Below are positions 1-6,252 of a stretch of DNA of 15,097 nt, piece by piece (position 1 is the first letter of the stretch; every line of letters starts with the position of its first letter). This DNA is from Gemmatimonadota bacterium. GTDB taxonomy: Bacteria; Gemmatimonadota; Gemmatimonadetes; Gemmatimonadales; GWC2-71-9. The position numbers were made by a program, and so were the translations under genes. The notes beneath the pieces were generated by a model that made no database searches, had not been told where the DNA came from, and saw only the letters and a program-made list of their open reading frames with translations. The DNA is taken from assembly GCA_003220975.1 (NCBI GenBank), contig QHTX01000132.1:1-15097 (forward strand), read 5' to 3'.

Positions 1-1128
1 AATGGCCCCGGGGTTGCGCCACCCAGGCCAGCGTCGTTCGACGCGGCGACCTTCGACCCCATTGTGCTCGAGGGCATCCGGCGCGGCGCCTACCCCGGCG
101 CCGCGCTCGTCGTCGGGCGACGTGACACCCTCCTTTTCAGCAAAGGCTACGGCCGCCTCACCTGGTCCGCGTCCAGCGCCCCAGTCGATCCCGACGGCAC
201 GCTGTACGACCTGGCGTCGCTCACCAAGGTGGTCGCGACCACGACGGCGCTGATGGTGCTGCTGGAACGGGGCCGGGTCCGGCTCGACGCGCCGGTGGCG
301 GCGTATGTCCCGGAGTTCAGCGGCGCCGGCACCACCGGGATCACCGTACGGCAGCTCCTCACGCATACCTCGGGGCTGCGCGCCGATCTCCCGGACGCCG
401 AGCTCAAGGCGCTGCCGGACGGTGAGGCCCTGCTGCGGCGCGTGCAGCGCGAGACTCCGCGCATTCCTCCCGGCCGCCGCGTGATCTACAGCGATCGCAA
501 CGCGATCCTGCTGGGTGAGGTGGCGCAGCGCGCCGCAGGCGAGCCGCTCGACGTGTTCGCGGCGCGGGAGCTCTTCCGGCCGCTGGGGCTCGCTCAGACC
601 ATGTTCCGCCCGCCGGCTCCGCTGCGGCCCCGCATCGCGCCCACGGGGGTGTGGCGTGGCCATGCCGTCGCCGGGATCGTGAACGACGCCAGCGCGTTCA
701 AGCTGGGCGGCGTTTCGGGCAACGCCGGTCTCTTCTCCACGGCGGGCGATGTGGCGCGGTTCGCGCAGTTCGTGCTGCGCGGCGGCGCCCTCCCCGATGG
801 GCGGCGGCTGCTCAGCCCGGAGACAGTGCGGCTGTTCACGACTAAGGCCGTGGACTTCGGCGGCGGGACCGAGGCGCGGGCGCTCGGCTGGCAGGCCGTG
901 CCGACCGGCGAGACCGTGTCGAGCGTCGGCACGCTGTTCGGGCCGCGCAGCTACGGCCACACCGGGTGGACGGGGACGTCGCTCTGGATCGATCCCGATC
1001 GCGATCTGTTCGTCGTGCTGCTCGCGAACCGGGCGTACGCGCCGCGCGCCCGGCGCTCGTTCACGTTGCTCAAGGAGGTGCGGGGGGCCGTGGCCAACGC
1101 TGCCGCCCGCGCGTCCGATGCCCGGTGA
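1..1128 (+). CDS. Serine hydrolase, class C beta-lactamase/PBP family (5' partial)
   Basis: The reading frame is open from the first base, so the N-terminus lies outside the window; a GTG at 64 is in frame but falls inside conserved sequence and is unlikely to be the true start. The three signatures of penicillin-recognising serine hydrolases are present in order: SLTK with the nucleophile serine codon at 217-219 and lysine at 226-228; YSD (the YxN equivalent) with tyrosine at 487-489; and HTG (the KTG equivalent) at 958-966. Family members are usually exported and act as esterases, peptidases or beta-lactamases on periplasmic or surface substrates. The motifs do not separate these roles, so resistance activity should not be assumed. 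The residues before position 64 look like a mature N-terminus following a signal peptide encoded upstream (inference). The 3' end overlaps the next gene by 11 bases. Confidence 0.9.
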   Translation, partial: NGPGVAPPRPASFDAATFDPIVLEGIRRGAYPGAALVVGRRDTLLFSKGYGRLTWSASSAPVDPDGTLYDLASLTKVVATTTALMVLLERGRVRLDAPVAAYVPEFSGAGTTGITVRQLLTHTSGLRADLPDAELKALPDGEALLRRVQRETPRIPPGRRVIYSDRNAILLGEVAQRAAGEPLDVFAARELFRPLGLAQTMFRPPAPLRPRIAPTGVWRGHAVAGIVNDASAFKLGGVSGNAGLFSTAGDVARFAQFVLRGGALPDGRRLLSPETVRLFTTKAVDFGGGTEARALGWQAVPTGETVSSVGTLFGPRSYGHTGWTGTSLWIDPDRDLFVVLLANRAYAPRARRSFTLLKEVRGAVANAAARASDAR

Positions 1129-1492
1129 CCGGCCCAGCCGGCCGACGCTCATCTACGACGGCGAGTGCGGCTTCTGCCGGGCGTGGGTCGACCGGGTGCG
1201 CCGGTGGGACCGGGAACAGCGGATCAGCGTGATCCCGTTCCAGGACGAGGCGCGGGTGGCGGCGTTCGGTATTCCGCTCCCCGCGCTCGCGGCGGCGATG
1301 CACCTCGTGCTCCCCGACGGCCACGTGTTCGCGGGCGCCGATGCCGCTCCCGAGATCCTGCGGCTCCTGCCGGGGAAGCGCTGGCTCGCCGGCGGCTTCC
1401 GCCTCCCCGGCGTGCGGTCCGTGGCGCGCCGGCTGTACGCGTGGATCGCGCGCCGGCGCCGCTGTCTGGTGCGGGGCTACGCGATCGACTAG
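1118..1492 (+). CDS. DCC-family (DUF393) thiol-disulfide oxidoreductase-like protein
   Basis: A 124-residue protein with the family signature YDGECGFC near the N-terminus (Cys17 and Cys20, a CxxC pair), followed by the conserved valine and aspartate of the first helix. DCC proteins are small and thioredoxin-related in motif, and are named as putative thiol-disulfide oxidoreductases; substrates are generally unknown. The C-terminal part is arginine-rich (ARRRRC) and holds another cysteine. The ATG at 1118 lies inside the end of the upstream serine hydrolase gene, giving an 11-base overlap and probable translational coupling. The start also places the YDG motif at residues 13-15, as is usual for the family. 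Family assignment is firm; a redox role is inferred from the CxxC. Confidence 0.9.
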   Translation: MPGDRPSRPTLIYDGECGFCRAWVDRVRRWDREQRISVIPFQDEARVAAFGIPLPALAAAMHLVLPDGHVFAGADAAPEILRLLPGKRWLAGGFRLPGVRSVARRLYAWIARRRRCLVRGYAID

Positions 1493-1519
1493 CTTCGGCT
1501 GCGAGGAAGGTGAACGGCC

Positions 1520-1816
1520 ATGCTGAACGCCGCGACGGTGCGGGATGCTTTGCGACAGGTGAAGGACCCCGAGCTCGACATGAACGTGATGGACCTCGGC
1601 CTGGTATACGACGTCGAGGTCGACGGGGGTGACGTGCGGGTGAAGATGACGCTCACGTCGCCCGGCTGCCCGGCCGGCCCCATGATCACCAGCGACGCCT
1701 ATCGGGTCATCCGCGCGCTCGAGGGCGTGACGGACGTCAACGTCGAGATCGTGTGGGAGCCGTACTGGACGCCCGAGCGGATGGACCCGAAGGTCCGGGC
1801 GTTGATGGGGCTCTAG
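1520..1816 (+). CDS. MIP18/DUF59-family iron-sulfur assembly factor (SufT/PaaD-like)
   Basis: A 98-residue single-domain protein. It shows the DUF59 hallmarks: DPELDMNVMDLGLVYDV at residues 16-32, the SPGCP loop with the conserved Cys50, and a VWEPYWTPERM segment at the C-terminus. Family members (SufT, the PaaD N-terminal domain, eukaryotic MIP18) help mature Fe-S proteins. The stand-alone form without a SUF operon nearby fits a general carrier or maturation role, which is inference. An AGGAAGG purine run lies about 10 bases upstream of the ATG. The gene follows the DCC gene by 27 bases on the same strand. Its TAG stop shares the CTAG at 1813-1816 with the convergent RNase D gene. Confidence 0.92.
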   Translation: MLNAATVRDALRQVKDPELDMNVMDLGLVYDVEVDGGDVRVKMTLTSPGCPAGPMITSDAYRVIRALEGVTDVNVEIVWEPYWTPERMDPKVRALMGL

Positions 1817-2961
1817 CCGAGCGCCGCCAGCAGCGCGTCTCCCAGGACCTGGGTCTGCCAGCGCCGGAGCTCCCCGATTTGGGCGAGCCCGGCGCGATCG
1901 TTTGGCGACGTCACGGCACGGGCCACCGCCTCGAGCGTCGGGCGACCGCACAGGACGCCCGGGTCGAGCCCCAGCTCCGCCGCCACCCGGTTCCGCGCGG
2001 CCTTGAGGCGCTCGACACGCTCGTCGAGTCCGGGGTCCCGGGGGGCCCTGGGCGGGCGCGCCACGCGCGGCAGCTCTGCCTCGCCGAGGCCCCGTGCGCG
2101 GCGCACGCTCTCGAGCAGGCTGGAGCCGTGCCGCCGGGCGAGCGTGGAGGGCAGCGCGCGGATCGTCGCCAGGTCCGCCGGCGCGCGGGGGAGCGCCTTC
2201 GCCACGGCGAGCAGCGCGTCGTTCCCGATGATGCGAAACGTGGCCGTGTCCTGCTTCGCGGCCAGGGTCTCGCGCCAGCGGTACAGCTCGCGCAGTGCGG
2301 CGAGCTGGCGCGGCGGCAGGGCCTTCGCGCCCTTCACCCGCAGATAGGCGTCCGCATCGTCGGCGGTCCCGGTCCAGCGCAGGTCCTCGAGCCGCTGGAA
2401 CTCCTCCTCCGCCCAGCCCAACCGCCCGAGTGCTACCAGCCGCTCCCGCAAGGCGGCGCGCAGCGGGGGCAGGTGCGCGGTGTCCGCCGCCGCGTAGGCG
2501 AGCATCGACGGGGGAAGGGGCCGTCGCGACCAGTCGGCCTTCTGGTGCTCCTTGGCGAGCTTCACGCCGACGTACTTGGCGAGCAGCGCGGCGAGTCCGA
2601 CCGCTGGCTCACCCGCGAGTTGTGCCGCGACGCGCGTATCGAACATGCGCTTCGCGCGGAAGCCGTAGTCGCGGTCGAAGATCCGCAGGTCGTAGTCGGC
2701 GTCGTGGAACAGCTTCTCGACGCCCGGGTCGGCGAGCAGCTCCCCCACGGGCGACAGGTCGGGGACTGCGAGCGGGTCCACGATGACCGTCGTCGACGGG
2801 GTGGAGAGCTGGATCAGGAAGATGCGGTCGCGGTAGCGGTGGAAGCTCGCGGCCTCGGTGTCGACGGCGACGAGCGGGGCGCGGCGGAACGCCGGGACCG
2901 CGTCGGCCAGGGCCTGCTGCGTCCGGATGTAGCTGGCCAGCCCTGCCGTCTCCCCCGTCAC
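1813..2961 (-). CDS. rnd: Ribonuclease D-like 3'-5' exonuclease with HRDC domain
   Basis: A 382-residue protein of the DEDDy exonuclease type. The N-terminal domain has VDTEA (Asp34, Glu36), FHDADYDL (Asp90) and the YAAAD element (Tyr155, Asp159), the full metal-binding set. An HRDC domain follows from about residue 215 (LPPRQLAALRELYRWRE), with a second HRDC-like helical stretch to the end. This matches RNase D, which trims the 3' ends of tRNA and other stable RNAs in the cytoplasm, in length and order. The frame remains open to 3078, but the GTG at 2961 is preferred because it overlaps the stop of the upstream 56-residue gene as GTGA, and the extra sequence upstream is not RNase D-like. The stop overlaps the convergent DUF59 gene. 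Confidence 0.9.
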   Translation of the reverse strand: MTGETAGLASYIRTQQALADAVPAFRRAPLVAVDTEAASFHRYRDRIFLIQLSTPSTTVIVDPLAVPDLSPVGELLADPGVEKLFHDADYDLRIFDRDYGFRAKRMFDTRVAAQLAGEPAVGLAALLAKYVGVKLAKEHQKADWSRRPLPPSMLAYAAADTAHLPPLRAALRERLVALGRLGWAEEEFQRLEDLRWTGTADDADAYLRVKGAKALPPRQLAALRELYRWRETLAAKQDTATFRIIGNDALLAVAKALPRAPADLATIRALPSTLARRHGSSLLESVRRARGLGEAELPRVARPPRAPRDPGLDERVERLKAARNRVAAELGLDPGVLCGRPTLEAVARAVTSPNDRAGLAQIGELRRWQTQVLGDALLAALG

Positions 2962-3128
2962 TCTTCCTTGCTCAGCTGATCCAGGCCGGCAGCGATCTCT
3001 TCGAGCGCCTTCGCGAGCGTCTTGTAGAATTCGGAGTCGGGCGGCTGAGGCGCGCCTCCCAACGGGTCGCCCGCGCACTTGCGGGCGGCCCGCGCCGCGT
3101 GGCGAATGTAGTCGGTGGCAACCCGCAT
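2958..3128 (-). CDS. Small protein of unknown function, coupled to RNase D
   Basis: A 56-residue frame starting with ATG, preceded by a GAGG ribosome-binding site six bases upstream (complement of 3135-3138) and ending in TGA that overlaps the GTG start of the RNase D gene (GTGA). The N-terminal part is basic (IRHAARAARKC), then there is a short Pro/Gly-rich link and an acidic, probably helical C-terminal half (EFYKTLAKALEEIAAGLDQLSKEE in outline, residues 33-56). It has no signal peptide or membrane segment. I do not recognise the family. The good RBS and tight coupling argue for a real gene that may act with RNase D, for instance as a small RNA- or protein-binding partner; that role is speculation. 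Confidence 0.7.
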   Translation of the reverse strand: MRVATDYIRHAARAARKCAGDPLGGAPQPPDSEFYKTLAKALEEIAAGLDQLSKEE

Positions 3129-3155
3129 CGGCGTCCTCGAGATCGGAGGCTCAGG

Positions 3156-4130
3156 GTGGTGGATCCGGCTCGACTGACCCAAAAGATACGCGCGGCGCTC
3201 GCGCCCTGTAGGCTGGGCGACTGGCCCACGCCGCTGGAGCCGGCCCCACCGGCGCTCGCCGGGGCCGTGGGCGTGGCGGCGCTGGCGCTCAAACGGGAGG
3301 ACCGCTCGGCCCGTCGCTGCGGCGGCAACAAGGTCCGGGGGCTCGAGTTCCTGCTCGCGGGCGCGCCCCCCGGCACGGTGTTCGTGACGGTGGGCGGCAC
3401 CGGCTCGACGCATTGCCTCGCCACCGCCGTGCACGCCGCCGCGCTGTCGTACCGCACCGTGCTGGCCCAGTTCCCGCAACCAGACACGCCGGCGAGCCGG
3501 GCCGTCGCCGCCGCGAGCGCCGCCAGCGCGGCGCTGGTGGTGCGGGCGCGTTCCCGCGCGACGCTGCCGCTGGCCCTCCTCTCGGCGTGGCGCGGCGCGC
3601 GGGCGCTGGGAGGGGGGCCGCGCCGCTGGATCCCCGGGGGCGGCGCCCATCCGCGCGCGGTGGTGGGCCACCTCCTCGCGGGCCTCGAGCTTGCCGCGCA
3701 GACGCGCCCCCTCGAGCCACCCGACGCGATCGTGCTGCCGCTGGGCACGGGCGGCACCGCTGCCGGCGTGGCGCTGGCCGTCGCGGCGCTCGGGTGGCCG
3801 ACGCGCGTGGTGGCCGTGCGGGTGGCACCGTTGGTAGTCGCGAACCGCTGGCGCACGATGCAGCTGGCGCGCGGCGCCGCGCGTCTGCTCGAGCGCCACG
3901 GCATACTCCTCCCCCGTGCCACCTCCCCCTTCCCCTTGGAGGTGGTGGATGGGCTAGGGAAGGGATACGGGCATCCCACCGCCGCAGGGGAAGCGGCACG
4001 CCGTCTCGCGGCCGAGCACGGCTTGGTCCTCGACCCTACGTACGGCTCCAAGGCCTTCGCCTTTCTCGTGCGACGTGCAACGTGGGACGTGCAACGAGTC
4101 GTTTTCTGGCATACGTTTGGCATCCCGTGA
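3156..4130 (+). CDS. PLP-dependent enzyme, D-cysteine desulfhydrase/ACC deaminase family
   Basis: A 324-residue protein of the fold-type II PLP family. The cofactor lysine is Lys59 in CGGNKVR. GGTGSTHCLATA (residues 80-91) occupies the place of the SNH segment of ACC deaminase and D-cysteine desulfhydrase, here as Ser84-Thr-His86. PGGGAHP lies at 160-166 and the phosphate-binding loop GTGGT at 197-201. The C-terminal WHTFG matches the family's IHTGG end. Likely reactions are alpha,beta-elimination of D-cysteine or a related deamination; the sequence does not decide the substrate. Two adjacent GTG codons (3156, 3159) follow a GGAGG at 3145-3149; I chose the first, with a six-base spacer. An in-frame ATG at 3099 would overlap the divergent small gene and is disfavoured. 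The stop overlaps the next gene as GTGA. Confidence 0.85.
   Translation: MVDPARLTQKIRAALAPCRLGDWPTPLEPAPPALAGAVGVAALALKREDRSARRCGGNKVRGLEFLLAGAPPGTVFVTVGGTGSTHCLATAVHAAALSYRTVLAQFPQPDTPASRAVAAASAASAALVVRARSRATLPLALLSAWRGARALGGGPRRWIPGGGAHPRAVVGHLLAGLELAAQTRPLEPPDAIVLPLGTGGTAAGVALAVAALGWPTRVVAVRVAPLVVANRWRTMQLARGAARLLERHGILLPRATSPFPLEVVDGLGKGYGHPTAAGEAARRLAAEHGLVLDPTYGSKAFAFLVRRATWDVQRVVFWHTFGIP
4072..4096 (+). repeat. Tandem 11-bp direct repeat inside the PLP enzyme gene
   Basis: The 11-mer GACGTGCAACG occurs at 4072-4082 and again at 4086-4096, separated by TGG (period 14). It encodes the stretch between the conserved KAF and WHTFG segments of the PLP enzyme. The period is not a multiple of three, so the two copies are read in different frames. 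It may be chance or a fragment of a dispersed repeat. Confidence 0.6.
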
Positions 4131-5344
4131 CCGCCTTGCCGACCGTCGAGCTGACGGTCTACCCGTACGACTGCGACGCCTTCGGTCATCTGAATCAGGC
4201 CGCGCTGCTCGCCTTGCTCGAGCGCGCCCGCTGGGACGCCCTCGCCCGGGGGCCGGGCATGGACCTGTTCGACCGCAACGGCGTCTGGCCCGCGGCGCGC
4301 AAGGCGGTGATCGAGTACAAGGCGGGCGTCTACCCGCGGGACGTGCTGCGTATCGAGACGCTGGTGGCGCATCGCGGTACGACCAGCATGACCCTCCGGC
4401 ACGTCGTGCGCCGGGTCTCGGACGGCGTCGTGGCCGCCGAAGCGGAAATCGTATTCGTGTGTGTCGATCGCGTGGGGCGGGCGACGCCGTTCCCCGAGGA
4501 GATCGCGCGCTTCCTCGGGCCCCGCACGTCGGGGTCGCATCAGCCAATCCGCGTGCCGGCGGGCGACGCCGAGCTCGCCGTCGACGTGCGGGGGTCGGGC
4601 GGGACGCCCGTGTTGTTCGTGCACGGCTTCCCGTTCGACCGCACGATGTGGCGTCACCAGCTCGCCGCCTTGAGCCGCTGGAAGCGGATCGCCCCCGACC
4701 TGCGGGGGGTGGGTGCGTCCACGGCGCCGGCCGGGGCGGACGGATACTCCCTGGCGCGCTATGCGGACGATCTCGTCGCCGTGCTCGACACCCTCGGCGT
4801 CGGGTCGATCGCGGTGTGCGGGCTGTCGCTCGGGGGCTACGTCGTGTTCGAGCTGCTGCGGCGCCACCCCGAGCGGGTGCGGGCGGTGATCCTGGTCGAT
4901 ACGCGGGCCGACCCCGACACGGCCGAGGGGCAGCGGGGGCGCGACGAGCTGGCGCGCGTCGTGACGCGGGACGGCCCCGACGCGATGCTCGAGCGGCTGC
5001 TGCCCCGGCTGCTCACGCCGGCGACCTCGGCCGCGCAACCCGAGGTCGTCGAGCAGGTGCGGGAGATGGCGCGCCGCTGGTCGGTGCCCGGAGCGGTGGG
5101 CGCGCTGCGCGTGCTGCGCGACCGGCCCGACTCGACGGAGACGCTGCGCGGGGTGCGCGTGCCGACGCTCGTGCTCGTCGGGAGTGACGACGCGATCTCG
5201 CCGCCTCCCGTCGCCGAGGCCATGGCGCGGCTCATCCCGGGCGCGCAGTTCCGGGTCATCCCCGCCGCCGGCCACCTCGCGCCCCTCGAGCAGCCGCTCG
5301 TCACGAGCCGGGTGCTGGCCGACTTTCTCGGCGCGATCGGCTGA
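4127..5344 (+). CDS. Hotdog thioesterase fused to alpha/beta hydrolase
   Basis: One uninterrupted 405-residue frame joins two enzyme domains. Residues about 5-140 form a YbgC/FadM-type acyl-CoA thioesterase: VYPYDCDAFGHLN carries the catalytic Asp17 and the GHLN turn at 20-23, followed by ALLERARWD. After a short linker (about 141-160), an alpha/beta hydrolase fold begins with LFVHGFPFD (oxyanion segment). It has the nucleophile elbow GLSLGG (Ser234), the acid in GSDDAISPP (probably Asp355) and the catalytic His383 in AAGHLAP. Both active sites look complete. The GTG start overlaps the PLP gene stop as GTGA, so translation is probably coupled. Substrates are unknown; acyl thioesters for the first domain and an ester or lactone for the second are likely. 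I found no stop or strong internal start between the domains. Confidence 0.85.
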   Translation: MTALPTVELTVYPYDCDAFGHLNQAALLALLERARWDALARGPGMDLFDRNGVWPAARKAVIEYKAGVYPRDVLRIETLVAHRGTTSMTLRHVVRRVSDGVVAAEAEIVFVCVDRVGRATPFPEEIARFLGPRTSGSHQPIRVPAGDAELAVDVRGSGGTPVLFVHGFPFDRTMWRHQLAALSRWKRIAPDLRGVGASTAPAGADGYSLARYADDLVAVLDTLGVGSIAVCGLSLGGYVVFELLRRHPERVRAVILVDTRADPDTAEGQRGRDELARVVTRDGPDAMLERLLPRLLTPATSAAQPEVVEQVREMARRWSVPGAVGALRVLRDRPDSTETLRGVRVPTLVLVGSDDAISPPPVAEAMARLIPGAQFRVIPAAGHLAPLEQPLVTSRVLADFLGAIG

Positions 5345-5382
5345 GAGCTTCCGTCCAGCCCGCCGCAGGGCTAGCGTTGGAC

Positions 5383-5889
5383 ATGCCCCCCGCACATGCG
5401 TCTGCCCCCGCCCCTCCCCCCGGCCCCAAACCGGGCCCGAATGGCGATCCATTCCGGCACGGATTCGTCGGCTACGTGTATGTCGGCGCGCTCAAGTGGC
5501 GGGTCATGCTCCGGCTCCACCGCGAGATGGACGGCTGCCGGGGGCGATTGTGGTTCGCCGAGGCCGGCGGAACGGAGGTGTGGGATACGGAGGAGCTGGT
5601 CGGCCAGAGTCCGGAAGAGCTGCTGCGGCAGGCGCGGGCGTTTTCGGCGGAGGAGCTGATCCGGCGGTTTCGCGCGTCGTACGGCGAGCGGCGCCGCTTC
5701 TTCGCGCTGCGCGCGGTGACCGACGAGCTGATCGAACAGGTGCGGGGGCTAAACCGTGCCTCCGTGCGCGCCGCGACGCACGAGCTGGACGGCCCCCGCG
5801 CCGTCCGGGAAATCGCCCGCCTGCAGGAACGGATGCACTTCCTCGTCGACGGGATGCGAGACGTCGCGGGGAAGGAAGGGCGGTCTTAG
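5383..5889 (+). CDS. Conserved-looking protein of unknown function
   Basis: A 168-residue protein counted from ATG 5383; a TTG at 5377 in the same frame has better spacing to a weak AGGG (5367-5370) and would add two residues. The N-terminus is proline-rich (about residues 3-19) and probably disordered. It is followed by a compact segment rich in aromatic and charged residues (FRHGFVGYVYVGALKWRV, then RLWFAEAGGTEVWDTEELVG) and a helical, strongly charged C-terminal half with possible coiled-coil character. There is no signal peptide, membrane segment or metal motif. I do not recognise the family. Codon use matches the neighbours. It lies 38 bases after the fusion gene and is probably co-transcribed with it. 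Its TAG stop overlaps the convergent ferredoxin gene (TTAG). Confidence 0.75.
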   Translation: MPPAHASAPAPPPGPKPGPNGDPFRHGFVGYVYVGALKWRVMLRLHREMDGCRGRLWFAEAGGTEVWDTEELVGQSPEELLRQARAFSAEELIRRFRASYGERRRFFALRAVTDELIEQVRGLNRASVRAATHELDGPRAVREIARLQERMHFLVDGMRDVAGKEGRS

Positions 5890-6158
5890 GAGCCCTTTCG
5901 CTGCGGCTTGCCGGGCGGCGCGGCGCTCTGAAACACGTCCCGGTTCTTCGCGATGTAGGCCTTCCACTGCGGCGGCGTGTCTTCCTCGGGAAAGATCGCG
6001 GTGACCGGGCACTCGGGCTCGCACGCGCCGCAGTCGATGCACTCGTCGGGGTGGATGTAGAGCTGGTCCTCGCCCTCGTAGATGCAGTCCACCGGGCACA
6101 CGTCGACGCAGGAGCGGTCTTTGACGTTGATGCAGGGTTCGGCGATGATGTAAGGCAT
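5886..6158 (-). CDS. fdxA: Seven-iron ferredoxin, Azotobacter FdxA type
   Basis: A 90-residue cytoplasmic electron carrier. The cysteine pattern matches Azotobacter-type 7Fe ferredoxin shifted by one residue: Cys9, Cys17 and Cys50 for the 3Fe-4S cluster, and Cys21, Cys40, Cys43 and Cys46 for the 4Fe-4S cluster. There is also the extra Cys25, and the typical VCPVDCIYEG and HPDECIDCGACEPECP segments. The CxxC-like position after Cys9 is CINV rather than CIKC, so one non-ligand cysteine of the Azotobacter protein is absent. The tail is short and basic. ATG follows an AGGGGAG ribosome-binding site about seven bases upstream. The gene is alone on its strand with its own promoter region. Its redox partner is not visible in the window. 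Confidence 0.93.
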   Translation of the reverse strand: MPYIIAEPCINVKDRSCVDVCPVDCIYEGEDQLYIHPDECIDCGACEPECPVTAIFPEEDTPPQWKAYIAKNRDVFQSAAPPGKPQRKGS

Positions 6159-6174
6159 TCACGCTCCCCTAAAC

Positions 6175-6207
6175 AAAAAAGCCGCGCTCGGGTCGACGCG
6201 CGAGCGC
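6175..6207 (-). promoter_or_regulatory. Terminator-like hairpin in the ferredoxin leader
   Basis: On the minus strand, a perfect 7-bp stem (GCGCTCG, complement of 6201-6207, with CGAGCGC, complement of 6184-6190) encloses a 10-base loop. After GGC it is followed by six T residues (complement of 6175-6180). It sits between the predicted transcription start near 6210 and the ferredoxin ribosome-binding site. It has the form of an intrinsic terminator but lies in the leader of the gene it would stop, so attenuation or 5'-end stabilisation are both possible. Confidence 0.5.
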
Positions 6208-6216
6208 CAAATTGCA

Positions 6217-6244
6217 AACATAGATTGGGTCTGAACCCAGTCAA
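6217..6244 (-). promoter_or_regulatory. Sigma70-like promoter for the ferredoxin gene
   Basis: On the minus strand, TTGACT (complement of 6239-6244, five of six consensus bases) and TATGTT (complement of 6217-6222, four of six) are separated by 16 bases. Transcription would start near 6210 and give a leader of about 50 bases. The -35 box overlaps the ribosome-binding region of the divergent glycosyltransferase gene. Confidence 0.55.
6226..6239. promoter_or_regulatory. Inverted repeat in the ferredoxin promoter spacer
   Basis: TGGGT and ACCCA are perfect 5-bp arms around a four-base centre. The element lies almost exactly between the -35 and -10 boxes of the predicted ferredoxin promoter and about 13 bases before the divergent glycosyltransferase start. 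A regulator bound here could affect both genes. Short arms make chance occurrence possible. Confidence 0.35.
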
Positions 6245-6252
6245 GGCCTGCG

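Noticed and set aside
64..1128. GTG at 64 as the true start of the serine hydrolase
   Set aside because: The frame is open to the window edge and the sequence before 64 continues plausible mature protein, so the gene is 5' truncated by the window.
1753..2979. Plus-strand open frame across the RNase D gene
   Set aside because: It is an antisense shadow; the minus frame has the complete DEDDy residues and HRDC domain.
2972..5452. Long open frame on the minus strand (over 800 codons) opposite the PLP and fusion genes
   Set aside because: It is the antisense shadow of high-GC coding sequence. It is arginine/histidine/proline-rich, with no domain, and the sense frames carry complete catalytic motifs.
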